Assembly (NCBI GenBank): GCA_032209605.1
Contig: JASFXZ010000001.1
Coordinates: 45,202,619 to 45,266,618 of the forward strand
Source of the DNA: Mactromeris polynyma
Taxonomy: Eukaryota; Mollusca; Bivalvia; Venerida; Mactridae
Direction of reading: 5' to 3'
DNA: 64,000 nt
The translations under genes and the position numbers were made by a program. The notes under the pieces were generated by a model that saw only the letters and a program-made list of their open reading frames with translations, was not told the origin of the DNA and did not search any database. Shown one piece after another: positions 32,101-47,100 of this stretch; the stretch's first letter is position 1, and each line of letters opens with the position of its first letter.

Positions 32101-35100
32101 GTAATACTAATAATAAAAAAGTCTAATAGTCGGGTGCACGACGAAGCGTACCATTGCCTAAGCGTACCTTTTAACGACCAAGCATACCATCTATATATTA
32201 TATTGGTAAATACCTAGCAGAATGGTTTCCAGTCAACTCGTACCGTAGTCAACTCGTACCGTTTTTGGTTAACTCGTACCGTAGTTAACTCGTACCTTCA
32301 TTTTTTAACAGTTAGTATTAACAGTTATTCATTATAGAATTAAGTGTTACTGTATTTTCCTGTATTCAGTGAACAATTTTGAACAGTATATAAAACAACA
32401 AATTTCATTGTATTTATATCATAAAACATTTAAAAAAAGATTATAAACACTGTTATTATAAATTATAAAATATAATCGCTTTTCAGCGATACTATGCACC
32501 GCACATTCGGTAATAGTCCTATATAATAAATATGACAATGCTTTGTGCTCTTTTACAATTTTGTTATTTTCTGGCAATTTCTCATTGAAAATCCTCAAAA
32601 ACCAATGGCACAATCCACCCTGAAATTACAGCAGAACACTTAAAAGTTCTGCACAATCAACCTTAATATTCAGTTAAACCCATACATGTATGTGAACTCT
32701 CCAGATTTCCGCGGGAGACTCCCGGATTTGACAGCCATCTCGCACTCTCCCGGCCAGGAGTCCCGATCTCCCGATTTTCAAAGTAACAGGGTATTTTTTA
32801 GTTCATTCCAGACTGGTTTAGTAGTTTACTGAAATTACTTGTCTTGATAACCAAAAGCGGTGAGACTGATCAAAATACGATGCGACCCTCGCTTGTCATG
32901 TTGATTATTCAAGTTTCATACGTTTCTAATATTGTTTTCAGATATGACAATTGGCAATAAAATTGTTAATTGGCGACTGTGTTAAACTAAGGGATGACCC
33001 CCAGATTATGTGTTACTTTGCAGAATATTCCTTTTAACAGCTGATGATACGGATAAAGATATTAATAATAATATTTACAATATTCAGCCACAGAAAAAAT
33101 CTCCCGTTTTGAGTCTCAATCTCCCGCTTTTCGAGGTGCAAACTCCCGATTTGCCTTCTAAAAAGGTTCACATGTATGGTTTAACCTAGTAAATCTATTA
33201 GACTTTAGAGAAATAAACAATTAGTATTTATGTAATCATTAAGTCAATTGTTTGAAACTTCAAAAAATGTTTTAAATCTAATTAATCCCATTGATGATTC
33301 ATCACACATTGTTTGCATTCATATATATACATGCAGCCTATGTAATTGCAAACTGTGATATTGGACAATAGCATTTGTCTTGTTTGAACTGCTTCAAGTC
33401 AACAGTTAATAAGTTATGGGGTACCCCAAACTTTAATAGCGGATCCGTGGTCCAGTGGTAACGCGCCAGACTAGTAATCCAGGAATCGCAGGTTCGATTC
33501 CTCGCTCCATCACTGTCAGTCACTGATTTACTATAACATTAAAGGCACCACCTACCAAATGTAACTGGTTAACTATAAAATTAAAGGCACCACCTAACAC
33601 ATGTGACTGATAATCACTGTGATTCACTGACAGTTACTAACAGTCTTTTTGACAAGACTTTAAAAACCGAGATCCCGTGTATGATGATTTACATAGAGCA
33701 CGTAAAAGAACCAGGGGTGCTTCTGGAACTGGGGCATCTCCTGTATCAATGCACTAACCTCCAAAAATCTAAAATGACTAACATTCTTCCGGATGCGTCG
33801 CCCATGTGGGAAACCGGAGGCGACGATAAATAAACACATATACAAAAAAAAAAAAAACTTTAATATTGTGTTGAACACTACTTGTACTACTGATTAGTGT
33901 AAAAATAAATGTCCTGATATAGAGTCTTTATCAATAAGACAATATCGTTCTGATGAAGAGGACGCTATCAATAACGTAATTGTTTGATAAGTTAACTTGA
34001 GTTGTGAAAGCAAATATTGATAAGAATATTTATCAATATACTGAAAATAGAATAAATAAAATGAAAAAACAACCGGAAGAACTGTAAATGTAGGTTAAAC
34101 AATACCAAAAGGACCAAAGAAACTTATAGTTTAATACTTTATTCAGCCCAGCTGTATCTTGTCTCTTAATCTACATGATCCGTTTTTTTGGTTTGCGAAA
34201 GAAATTGTAAATGTCAAGATAATTTTAGTTTCACATTGACTAGCGCTAATCTTTCATGATTGTTTTTTGAAAATATTTTGTTACTAATAAATGTCTTCCA
34301 CGACAGAAACTGGAGCCCAAGAGAAAAGTTTAAAAATCATACTTAGGCCAAAAAAAATATCTGTGTTTAGGGTAACGGTCTCAAAAATGCTAGGTAGGGT
34401 AGGGACAATTTTTTTTTTCAAAAACAATTAAAAATTGAAAACAAAATTCTCCAGGGTCATAAAAAACTCTAGGGTCGGGTTTTTTTGACAGGTAGGGTCG
34501 GGTTACCTGAAACACAGATTTTTTTTAGGCCTTAGGAGTCTAATGTGAACCCTGTTAAGGATGATGTTTTCCCTACTTTATCAGTGTTGGTAGCATTTCC
34601 AAAGCAAATAATACAAAGGTTTCAGAAGAATATACCATCTAAGTCTTGATTATCATGTTTAAATATTAATTTTGTAGCAGAAATAATCATAGTGAAATTT
34701 TCTGAAAAAGTAGGAGTCCTATGCAACTTCAAGTGAGTCCCGCCACGACGTGGGGTTGGGTGTAACAGCGAGTCCCGCCACGACGAGGGGTTGGGTGTTA
34801 CAGCGAGTCCCGCCACGACGAGGGGTTGGGTGTAACAGTGAGTCCCACCACGACGAGGGGTTGGGTGTAACAGCGAGTCCCGCCACGACGAGGGGTTGGG
34901 TGTTACAGCGAGTCCCACAGTGACGAGGGGTTGGGTGTAACAGTGAGTCCCGCCACGACGAGGGGTTGGGTGTTACAGCGAGTCCCGCCATGACGAGGGG
35001 TTGGGTGTAACAGCGAGTCCCGCCACGACGAGGGGTTGGGTGTTACAGCGAGTCCCGCCACGACGAGGGGTTGGGTGTAACAGTGAGTCCCGCCACGACG

Positions 35101-38100
35101 AGGGGTTGGGTGTAACAGCGAGTCCCGCCACGACGAGGGGTTGGGTGTTACAGCGAGTCCCACAATGACGAGGGGTTGGGTGTAACAGTGAGTCCCGCCA
35201 CGACGAGGGGTTGGGTGTTACAGCGAGTCCCGCCATGACGAGGGGTTGGGTGTAACAGCGAGTCCCGCCACAACGAGGGGTTGGGTGTTACAGCGAGTCC
35301 CGCCACGACGAGGGGTTGGGTGTAACAGCGAGTCCCGCCACGACATGGGGTTGGGTGTAACAGCGAGTCCCGCCACGACGTGGGGTTGGGTGTTACAGCG
35401 AGTCCCGCCATGACGAGGGGTTGGGTGTTACAGCGAGTCCCGCCACGACGAGGGGTTGGGTGTTACACTGAGTCCCGCCACGACGAGGGGTTGGGTGTAA
35501 CAGCGAGTCCCGCCACGACGTGGGGTTGGGTGTTACAGCGAGTCCCGTCACGACAAGGGGTTGGGTGTAACAGCGAGTCCCGCCACGACATGGGGTTGGG
35601 TGTTACAGCGAGTCCCGTCACGACGAGGGGTTGGGTGTAACAGCGAGTCCCGCCACGACATGGGGTTGGGTGTTACATCGAGTCCCGTCACGACGAGGGG
35701 TTGGGTGTAACGGGGAGTCCCGCCATGACGAGGGGTTGGGTGTTACAGCGAGTCCCGCCACAACATGGGGTTGGGTGTTACAGCGAGTCCCGTCATGACG
35801 AGGGGTTGGGTGTAACGGGGAGTCCCGCCATGACGAGGGGTTGGGTGTTACAGCGAGTCCCGCCACGACGAGGGGTTGGGTGTAACGGGGAGTCCCGCCA
35901 TGATGAGGGGTTGGGTGTAACAGCGAGTCCCGCCACAACATGGGGTTGGGTGTTACAGCGAGTCCCGTCACGACAAGGGGTTGGGTGTAACGGGGAGTCC
36001 CGCCATGACGAGGGGTTGGGTGTTACAGTGAGTCCCGCCACGACGAGGGGTTGGGTGTTACAGCGAGTCCCGTCACGACGAGGGGTTGGGTGTAACAGCG
36101 AGTCCCACCAAGACGAGGGGTTGGGTGTTACAGCGAGTCCCGCCACGAAGAGGGGTTGGGTGTAACAGCGAGTCCCGCCACGACGAGGAGTTGGGTGTTA
36201 CAGCGAGTCCCGCCACGACGAGGAGTTGGGTGTTACAGCGAGTCCCACCACGACGAGGGGTTGGGTGTAACAGCGAGTCCCGCCACGACGAGGGGTTGGG
36301 TGTAACAGCGAGTCCCGCCAGGACGAGGGGTTGGGTGTTACAGGTGGTGTACCCATATATCTTGTTTATTTTTATGATAATGAAATGTAACTTTTATGAT
36401 ACTGAAATGAAATTTGGTAGTCTTATAGGATTTTTCATGATTTAAATGTGTTGCACTCTTCTACATTTACTTCAGGTTGGTTCTATAGAGGATCATTACT
36501 TGTTTGAACATCCCCATGTACATCGTCGATCTGTCGAGGCTAATGGAAAACATCACCAACATCTGTCGTCTCATCCTCAGGTAAACCATTGATTAACACA
36601 ACTAGAATTAGCATTTTCATTTAAAGTACATATGTATATATTTTGTTATTTTGAAGTGTGAAATAGTTAGTTATTAGTTCAGGTTTATAAATTGATCAAA
36701 AGAGCTTACCTGCCATTTTAGATTTTGAGAATATTCAATACATTATAATTGCCATAGTAATACAAAATGAATGTGATTTTAAGAGACAGTGGTTCCATAT
36801 GTTACCATTAGGATCCTGGCTGAAGGGTCAATTTTTCTCTAAATTATTGGTAATTTGGCTATTATAAAACACTAACATTTCGTCAACAATTATAAAAATG
36901 ACTCTGCAGAATCAGTACCTGGTGGAACATCTGAGAGATTTACATTCCTCTTTTTCCTGATTTTTCATTTTATTTGAATCATAAATGTTATATCTAAAAT
37001 GCTGCAATCAGATGCTGAATCAATAGAAGATGGATCCAGTAGCCTTTTAGAAACTATGTCAAACACCAGGTGCTGAATGTCAAACACCAGGTGCTGAATG
37101 TCAAACACCAGGTGCTGAATGTCAAACACCAGGTGCTGAATGTCAAACACCAGGTGCTGAATGTCAAACACCAGGTGCTCAATGTCAAACACCAGGTGCT
37201 CAATGTCAAACACCAGGTGCTCAATGTCAAACACCAGGTGCTCAATGTCAAACACCAGGTGCTCAATGTCAAACACCAGGTGCTCAATGTCAAACACCAG
37301 GTGCTCAATGTCAAGGGTCATTGATAATTTTTTACTGCATTTTTCCTTTTAATTTAGAGAAAAATGGACTCTAAGCCAGAATCCTTGGGGTCAAAATGTG
37401 ATTTTTGTTTGTTTGAGGGGTCAATGGGTCGACTCCAGTGTTAATGAAAACTCTGATCAGTCTCTGACTTATAAATGCTTTTTTCTCCACATGATCATCG
37501 TTTCGGGATTTGGGATGAACAAAGCTTTAAAGTGAATACCTGTATTTGTATGTCAAAGTTGAAAGAACATGAGTATTGCAGTCGAGCATTAATACATTAA
37601 AATGTCATTCATGAAAGAAATACCAACGTGAACGAATGGAGTAGTTTGGCTTTGTCAGGTTCATCAATGTTTGTAATCATATAACCTCGCCTTAATTATA
37701 CACTGACGTAAAGCATTTTATTAGTTTTGAGAAATAAACATTTAAAGATTGAAGAGTCAATAGTTTTTTGTCTTACGTCTTTGTGGAATTGGAGTTTAGT
37801 CTATTTAGAACAGTTCTACAGGGTAACAAATCTCACCATCATTTAGAGCTCAAAGAGACGAACAAAACAATACCAAAAACTCAATAATGCCAAAAAATTA
37901 CTAACATCCCTCTGGAATTAAGCCGACGATAAGACAACAGTAACTAAACTAGTTATTTTGTTAGAAGTTGTCTTTCCATGAAGCATATAGACTTAGAAGG
38001 GTTCCTGGTGCAGGAAGCATAAACACACAACTTTAGATATATTCAAACCAATTATTTCTTGCCCAAGTAAAATTTTAGTAATCTGTGGCCTTTTCAAGAA

Positions 38101-41100
38101 TGTTTATTCAAACATCTATCATAAAATTGTACTTAATTAATAATTATAATTAATATTTCTATTTCATTTAGAGATTATTTCGTTTTAGAAACATACATCA
38201 AGAAATATTTCTTAAGATTGTGATTAAAAGACATTATATTTAGTGTCTATAGATGGTGGTATATTCACTATAACATTAATGTAGTTATGCAACTGATATG
38301 TCGTTGTCACATGTAGTTCGTCCAAATTGACAAGTGATATACATTAATACTGTTTTGATGCTTGTATTGATTTGTTAAATCGGAAACGAAGACTGGTTAC
38401 ATAATAGTTGCTGTTACACACACATAATTGACCAACAATGTAAACCAGTTGAACAATTGTGTACTAAGTCATCAATTTTTGTGACAGCTTGGATAAAAGC
38501 TAGTCAGACCGGACCACAAACATGACTTGCCCGTTCGGGCAGACAAAATGGATTTTTTCTTGTCTGACAGTAATTTTACTTGTACCGGGCTTCGGGCAAG
38601 TGGGTTGTCATGTAGACTCCAGGAGTGGAACTGAGTCCCCTATGTTTGATTTTTACTGATTGTCAAATAACCATGAGTGTGTCCACTGTAATGCCAGGGA
38701 AATATGGACAAGTGCTACAGGGGTTCAACTAGGGGCTGAATCTCAAGGGTCATTTTGATAAATTTAGACTGGATTTTACCATTTTATAGCCAAATTACCT
38801 ATAATTTAGAGAAAAATTGACCCTTCAGCCAGAATCCTGAGGGTCAAAATGTGTCTTTTTAGGAATTTTAGGGGTCAAAGGGTCAACTCATCAGTCAAAT
38901 GGAGTCCCTGGTGCTACCTGGTAATCATGTGATGATTTATAAGTCTTATCTATTTAATTTATATCTTCACCATTCTTAGCACACTAGGTGTTGTGGAGTT
39001 TGTATGCGCTTATAATATATTATACTGATGAGTTCACAGCAGTTTGAAATTATAAAGGTTGTCATAAATGAAAAGCAATTGATATGAACTCTTTGAAGGC
39101 TGAAAGATTTTCAGCTCGATGGATGTTGCATATATTTGTCATCATGCAATTATGATGCTCATAGGTATTTCTTAATATCCATAATATCCAAACGTTCTTA
39201 CTTCTAACTTTGATATTATTCAGTAATATATTCCAGAAGATTTGCCTGTGACATGTTTTGATGTGTACCTGAACAAGATGTAACATTGACATTGACAATT
39301 TAACCCCTGCTGTGTTGTAGTGTTTTTTATAGAAATTGACAACATATGATCAAATTCGTGTAAAGCCGGGTACCAGTAAATGAAAATAAAATATATTGAT
39401 GGAGCCTAAAAATCTGATGCATTCATGATTGTTTCAAATGTCAAAGCAACCTTAAACTGTACGTCTGATTACAGTGTTGCAGATATAATCCAATGGAAGT
39501 TGCTACAAACGTTTCTCTTCCATTGGTTCAAGCAGAGTTGATTTTCAGAGCCTTGCATACCATTCCCCATGAAAATAGTATCTTTTTATCCCCCCATTCA
39601 AATTCAATTTCCCCCTCAGAGCCAAAAAATGAAAAAAAAAATATTTCACATTAAAAAAAACAATTTTCTGACATGCAGACATAATATCTGATACATGTTC
39701 ATGTTTAGTTTACTGATACATGCAACTATATGAGGATTATTGTGTGTCCACATCAGTTTGTCCTTGACCAGAAAATTTTTCCTGTTGCAAGGTCTGCAAG
39801 CACTTACCCCATATGTAGAGTGAGGTCCCTGATTTTATATTCCTTGTAGTTTGGTCAGATGTTTAGTATTGTTTTCACTGCAATTCAAGCATGATTTCAA
39901 CATAATCTTGTTGTTCGTACCACAGAATTTTTTTTTGTATTTGCGTTTATTTATCTTCGCCACCAGTGTCCCATATGGGCGACGCCTCCGGTAGATTGTT
40001 GGTCATTTTAGATTTTTGGAGGATAGTGCATGGTACAGGAGATGCCCCAATTCCAGAAGCATCCCTGGTTCTTCAATATATGCCTGATGTGAAGCATCAT
40101 ACACGGGACCTTGGTTTTTCAAAGTCTCACCCGAAAGACTGAATTAGAGGAATAAACATATATTTATAGCAATCAGGTATAGGTTGATTGCATACATTTT
40201 GAAGTTGGAGTTGGTCAAGAATAAGACCATTCCAGTACTTAGTGGTAACATGTTACCAAACATATACAGTACCCTAAGTCTCTAAATTACGTATTGGAAA
40301 CCAGAACTCATGTTCTCTTTATCTTGGCACTTGCTTTGAAGTTGATTTGAAAGATTAACCTCAGCCCCGTAGCAACTCCTGTTGAAATTTAAAAGACGAT
40401 AGCTAACTATATAATCTTGTAATGATAAAATGGTATGTTATAATAATGTTCTGTATATTACTTCATTATGTTATAATAATGTTCTGTATATTACTTCATT
40501 ATGTGGAGGAGCTTGGTAAAACATTTTATTTCTTGTCTAAAGTAATAGTAGCACATGCATGCATAATTGATTAAACAAACTAATTATTTGAGGAGTGTCT
40601 GTTAGTAAAACATTTAAGGTCATCAAGTGTATACCTGTAGCACAGATGCCTTGCTCTTAATTAGTCCAAAATATAGTGTGTGTGTCTCAGCACTACAATA
40701 TAATATGGTCTCTGCAATACAATATAATATGGTCTCTGCAATACAATATAATATGGTCTCTGCAATACAATATAATATGGTCTCTGCAATACAATATAAT
40801 ACGGTCTCGGCAATACAATATAATACGGTCTCTGCAATACAATATAATATGGTCTCTGCAATACAATATAATACGGTCTCGGCAATACAATATAATACGG
40901 TCTCTGCAATACAATATAATATGGTCTCTGCAATACAATATAATACGGTCTCGGCAATACAATATAATACGGTCTCGGCAATACAATATAATATGGTCTT
41001 GGCAATACAATATAATATGGTCTCGGCAATACAATATAATACGGTCTCGGCAATACAATATAATATGGTCTCTGCAATACAATATAATATGGTCTTGGCA

Positions 41101-44100
41101 ATACAATATAATATGGTCTCTGCAATACAATATAATATGGTCTCTGCAATACAATATAATATGGTCTCGGCAATACAATATAATATGGTCTCGGCAATAC
41201 AATATAATATGGTCTCGGCAATACAATATAATATGGTCTCGGCAATACAATATAATATGGTCTCTGCAATACAATATAATATGGTCTCTGCAATACAATA
41301 TAATATGGTCTTGGCAATACAATATAATATGGTCTCGGCAATACAATATAATATGGTCTCTGCAATACAATATAATACGGTCTCTGCAATACAATATAAT
41401 ATGGTCTCTGCTATACAATATAATAATGTCTCGGCAATACAATATATGATCTCGGCAATACAATATAATATGGTCTCTGCTATACAATATAATATGGTCT
41501 CAGCAATACAATATAATATGGTCTCGGCAATACAATATATGATCTCGGCAATACAATATAATATGGTCTCTGCTATACAATATAATATGGTCTCAGCAAT
41601 ACAATATAATATGGTCTCGGCAATACAATATATGATCTCGGCAATACAATATAATATGGTCTCAGCAATACAATATAATATGGTCTCGGCAATACAATAT
41701 ATGATCTCGGCAATACAATATATGATCTCGGCAATACAATATAATATGGTCTCGGCAATACAATATAATATGGTCTCGGCAATACAATATATGATCTCGG
41801 CAATACAATATAATATGGTCTCAGCAATACAATATAATATGGTCTCTGCAATACAATATAATATGGTCTCGGCAATACAATATAATATGGTCTCTGCAAT
41901 ACAATATAATATGGTCTCGGCAATACAATATGATCTCGGCAATACAATACAATATGGTCTCTGCAATACAATACAATATGGTCTCGGCAATACAATATGA
42001 TCTCGGCAATACAATATAATACAATACATGTTGATGAGATACAGTCATTATTTTGATTTCTACAAGAATTGGCAAAGTAAATAAATTTTGCAAGATTAAG
42101 TGTTGTAGTTTCTGAATTTTCGCATGTAAGGTTGGTAAATTTTTGTATCTTTGGCTAGGTATAATAAATAATGTTTGAAGTATCGAATTGTAAGATTTCT
42201 GTATTTTGGACAAATTAGTGAATCAGTGTTTGTTATAATGTTATGTCTTGATTGGACTCAGTGCCTTTTTAAAAAGGTGTGATCCTAATTTAAATTACTT
42301 TTTTTTGTAGTGAAAATATCAATGCAAGGTAACAGTACTCAATGTTGAGATCATTCTTGAGACTGACTGCATAAAATTTAATGTTTTCTATCCTTCATTA
42401 AAATCAAAGCACTGAAAGCACAGATGTTGTCCAATATTGAACACAGGTTTTGTACAGGAGCACAATGAGATGTGAAAAATATACCTACATCGTGTCATTG
42501 CATGTAAAACAAAGTCTATTGTCCATGACCCAAATCAATAGCATTTACAACAACAACCAGATATTTTCTACTTCTTTCAGAAAGACTTTCCTTGTTGAAG
42601 ATACAAACTGGTCCATTGATAGCTAAGAATACTTAATATATAAACAAAATTTAACACTCTAAAACATGTGTTTTTTCCATTCTCTTTGATGTTTGGATGT
42701 TAAACCTGTTAGTTAAAAGTTATTTAAGACACTGACGTATGTATGATTATGTTTTATCAGTGTTTGTTACACGTTGCTGGAACAGTTTTAGAACAAAACA
42801 TAAAATTACGATGTTTTCTTACCAGTCCTGATGTTTGGTCAAGTTAGGCCATACTAAAAAAGTATTAAATTTGTTTGTTGTCTTACGTCTTTGTGACATT
42901 GGATCGGTCAGTACATCGGCAGATCGGTATGTCGGTATGGGGCTCCTCTAGGTCTGGGGCTCCTCTAGGTCTTGGGCTCCTCTAGGTCTGCGGCTCCTCT
43001 AGGTCTGCAGCTCCTCTAGGTCTGGGGCTCCTCTAGGTCTGGGGCTCCTCTAGGTCTGCGGCTCCTCTAGGTCTGGGGCTCCTCTAGGTCTGTGGCTCCT
43101 CTGGTCTGGGGCTCCTCTAGGTCTGGGGCACCTCTAGGTCTGGGGCTCCTCTAGGTCTGCGGCTCCTCTAGGTATGGGGCTCCTCTAGGTCTGGGGCACC
43201 TCTAGGTCTGGGGCTCCTCTAGGTCTGGGGCTCCTCTAGGTCTGGGGCTCCTCTAGGTCTGGGGCTCCTCTATGTGCCGGTAGGTCTGGGGCTCCTCTAT
43301 GTGCCAGTAGGTCTGGGGCTCCTCTAGGTATGTGGCTCCTCTAGGTATGTGGCTCCTCTAGGTCTTGGGCTCCTCTAGGTACTGGGGCTCCTCTAGGTAC
43401 TGGGGCTCCTCTAGATCTGGGGCTCGTCTAGGTACTGGGGCTCCTCTAGATCTGGGGCTCCTCTAGGTACTGGGGCTCCTCTAGGTCTGGGGCTCCTCTA
43501 GGTCTGGGGCTCCTCTATGTACCAGTAGGTCTTGGGACTCCTCTTGGTCTGGGGCTCCTCTAGGTCTGGGGCTTCTCTAGGTCTGGGGCTCCTCTAGGTG
43601 TCAGTAGGTCTGGGGCTCCTCTAGGTCTTGGGCTCCTCTAGGTACTGAATATCAAGGGTCATGTTGATCATTTTTTCCCCGATTATACCATTTTATAGCC
43701 AAATTGGCTATAATTTACATAAAAAATTGACCATTCTGCCATAATCCTAAGGGTCAAAATGTGTCTTTTTGAGTGCTTAAAGTATTGATTTTGCAGCATA
43801 GCAAGTTTGGTTGATAAGTAACAAGATGACAAACAACTTTTTTATTTTGGACTTACTTAAAAAAAGTACATAGACTATATAATAGCTGCCTAACATTAGA
43901 CAATGTGGTCTAACAATGTGTTTGATGAAAAGAAACCAAACATTGACTTAATTCTTCAATGTTTAACAAGGGAGTGTGTCACTGTTAACAAGAGGAACAA
44001 AAATACATCTTTCTGGATTGTCCCTTTGATGTCTGAGTTTACAAAGTGATCAATAAATCAGAAACTGGACAAGGCAGCCAATTCGAAGGTTTTTCCACAA

Positions 44101-47100
44101 AACATAAAACAGTTCAGTCCATTAGATTAAGTTGAATAGGGAAAGCAATGTCTGCCAGGTTTTATATGGCTTTCCAGTTTGTTTCAGAAACCCAAAATGC
44201 TCCCAACATCTGTTTTAGCCCCTTGAAATGTAAAATCCACTATCCTGGTTTACAATGACAAAGTAAAATACTATGCTATTTGCATATCAGTGTTGTGTAA
44301 ACCAATCAAATCTTATGTTAACCACCAAGGAAATTTCTCTTCACCCGAACAACGTTTATAACCATGGCGTGGATTTGTTATCCTTTCACAACAAATCTTA
44401 ACCAATTGCGCCAACCATCTTTTTTTCAAGATATTTCTTGTTATCTATCAGGTCATCCTGAAAAAATTGTTGGCCATAATTTTACTTCCCAGCAAAAGTT
44501 TGATGGGTTGGTAGCCTAGGTAGGTTATTCTTTGTTTTCTATTTTTTTATGGTCATACTAATGTTCACTATCATTATGCTACTCAAACATTTCCCACTCA
44601 GATCCCTCAAATATTTTAGGAGGGGCCATTATCATGAGAAGGTAGGGTTATGCCAAAACCAACATTTTTGTAAATTATATAATGGCCTCAGTTTCTTAAT
44701 CGTTAGAATTTGAACTCACTGTCCACATTGTCATGAAAAAAACGGGATTTAGAAGCCAAGTATGAGAAACTTTAATAACCAACTATGGTCTATGACGTCA
44801 ACTTTAGGAAGCACTTGAATGTACTTCATACGTATTGACGATTGCACTGAAAACAGTTGTAACTCAGGGTTTGATATAGAATTTGTTGCGATAGTATGGG
44901 TGCCAAACACTTAAATTTTATCTCCACTTTTTACATAAGCCTTAAGCACACAGGTACTTATATATTTGATTCAAGGATTGAAATGGACATATAATCTTAT
45001 TCAGTGTTGCTCACTTAGGAGTATTAGGTCTACGTCTATGTCTAGAGAGGGGATGTCACAATATGCCTGAATGTACCAGAAATGATTGCACAGTCTTGTT
45101 TGGCGATTTTTGGGGGCTGTTTATAGAGAGCATAATCAGGCCTTTTCCTGTCCATTTTGGGAAAAAGACCCTAGATAAATAAGGAAAATTTGTGTCGTAA
45201 AATTTGCAAAGTTGGGAAAACTTTAATCGCTTCAACTCCCAATTTTGGAATTTTCATAGTAAAAAGAACAGGCTTTTTATCTAGGGTCTTTTTCCCAAAA
45301 TGGACAGAAAAAGGCCTGATCGATTTAACACTGTAGATCTAATTCTAGTCTTGACACAGGCTTAATGTTTTGACAGCATTCTATATTTCTGGCATTCATA
45401 GCTTCCTTCTTTATTTTCAAAAAATTAAAGCCGACTTGTTCTTGGCTTCATGACAATATTTTCAGACAGTTTAAGGACGTTAGACAACCATAGACTATTT
45501 CTGGTATTTGTATCAGATGTTGTCATTTTAGAATATCAACTCAGGGAATGAAATTTTATAAACAACTTCAAGAATAGGAGAAATTTTAGTGTTTGCAATA
45601 TGTGAATATGAATCTGTAAAGTCTTGTTTTCTGTCCAACCACAAAGCAGTTAATGATTTGCTAGAATTAAAATGTTGTGTGTCCATTGATTCTCGTACTC
45701 CACAAAGAAGATTTTCACCATGGTCACTGGGCCCGTGTTTTATGATGTTTATCCATGGTCACTGGGCCCCTGTTTTATGATGTTTATCCATGGTCACTGG
45801 GCCCGTGTTTTATGATGTTTATCCATGGTCACTGGGCCTCTGTTTTATAATGTTTATCCATGGTCACTGGGCCTCTGTTTTATGATGTTTATCCATGGTC
45901 ACTGGGCCTCTGTTTTATGATGTTTATCCATGGTCACTGGGCCCCTGTTTTATGATGTTTATCCATGGTCACTGGGCCCGTGTTTTATGATGTTTATCCA
46001 TGGTCACTGGGCCTCTGTTTTATAATGTTTATCCATGGTCACTGGGCCTCTGTTTAAGATGTTTATCCATGGTCACTGGGCCTCTGTTTTATGATGTTTA
46101 TTCATGGTCACTGGGCCCCTGTTTTATGATGTTTATCCATGGTCACTGGGCCCCTGTTTTATGATGTTTATCCATGGTCACTGGGCCCCTTTTTTATTAT
46201 CCTAATCCATGATCACTGGGCCCCTGTTTTGTGATACTAATCCACGATCACCGGGGCCCCTGTTTTATGATGTTTATCCATGGTCACTGAGCCCCTGTTT
46301 TATGATCCTAATCCATGGTCACTGGGCCCCTGTTTTATGATGTTTATCCATGGTCACTGGGCCCCTGTTTTATGATCCTAATCCATGATCACTGGGCCCC
46401 TGTTTTATGATGTTTATCCATGGTCACTGGGCCTCTGTTTTATAATGTTTATCCATGGTCACTGGGCCCCTGTTTTATGATCCTAATCCACAATCACCGG
46501 GCCCCTTTTTTATGATGTTTATCCATGGTCACCGGACCCCTTTTTTATGATGTTTATCCATGGTCACTGGGCGCCTGTTTTATGATCCTTATCCATGATC
46601 ACTGGGCCCCTGATTTATGATGCTAATCCATGATCCACAGGCCCCTTTTACAGTGATTTTGCTTGAAGAGCCACTTGCAGTTTACATAAAATTTCACTTT
46701 CCCAATTGATGAGAATGTGATTTTGCTTGAAGAGATGGCTAATACTAACAAGCACCAGTTAAATGTAGTATTTAACTCCAGGTTGTTATTATAAAGATGG
46801 GGTTTTCTGCTCTATCTAATCTGGGGTTAAAACAATGTGAGATTAAGGATTTAATTTCTCGTGACTTCGAAGGATCTATAAAATTATTTTCCTTTTGTAT
46901 CCCTGGTAAAAAAACATTTTTGCCATTTCTGGATTTCATCTTTTATATTCAGTGATTTTTGTGGAAAATGGTTTTACTGCCTGTGCCTTTTCAAGTGGGA
47001 AAATATGTGTGATGAGTCCCAAATTGGGAAAAATAAGATCATGGTTATTTTACTTTTTGGATTTCCTGCTTTTGCTAAATGTATTATTCCTTTTCCCTCT

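Noticed and set aside
33439..33512. Functional tRNA gene
   Set aside because: A and B boxes are good, but anticodon and T stems are mispaired and a SINE body plus A tail follows.
40623..42213. Frames up to 468 residues in the 24-bp array
   Set aside because: Tandem-repeat artefact within an intron.
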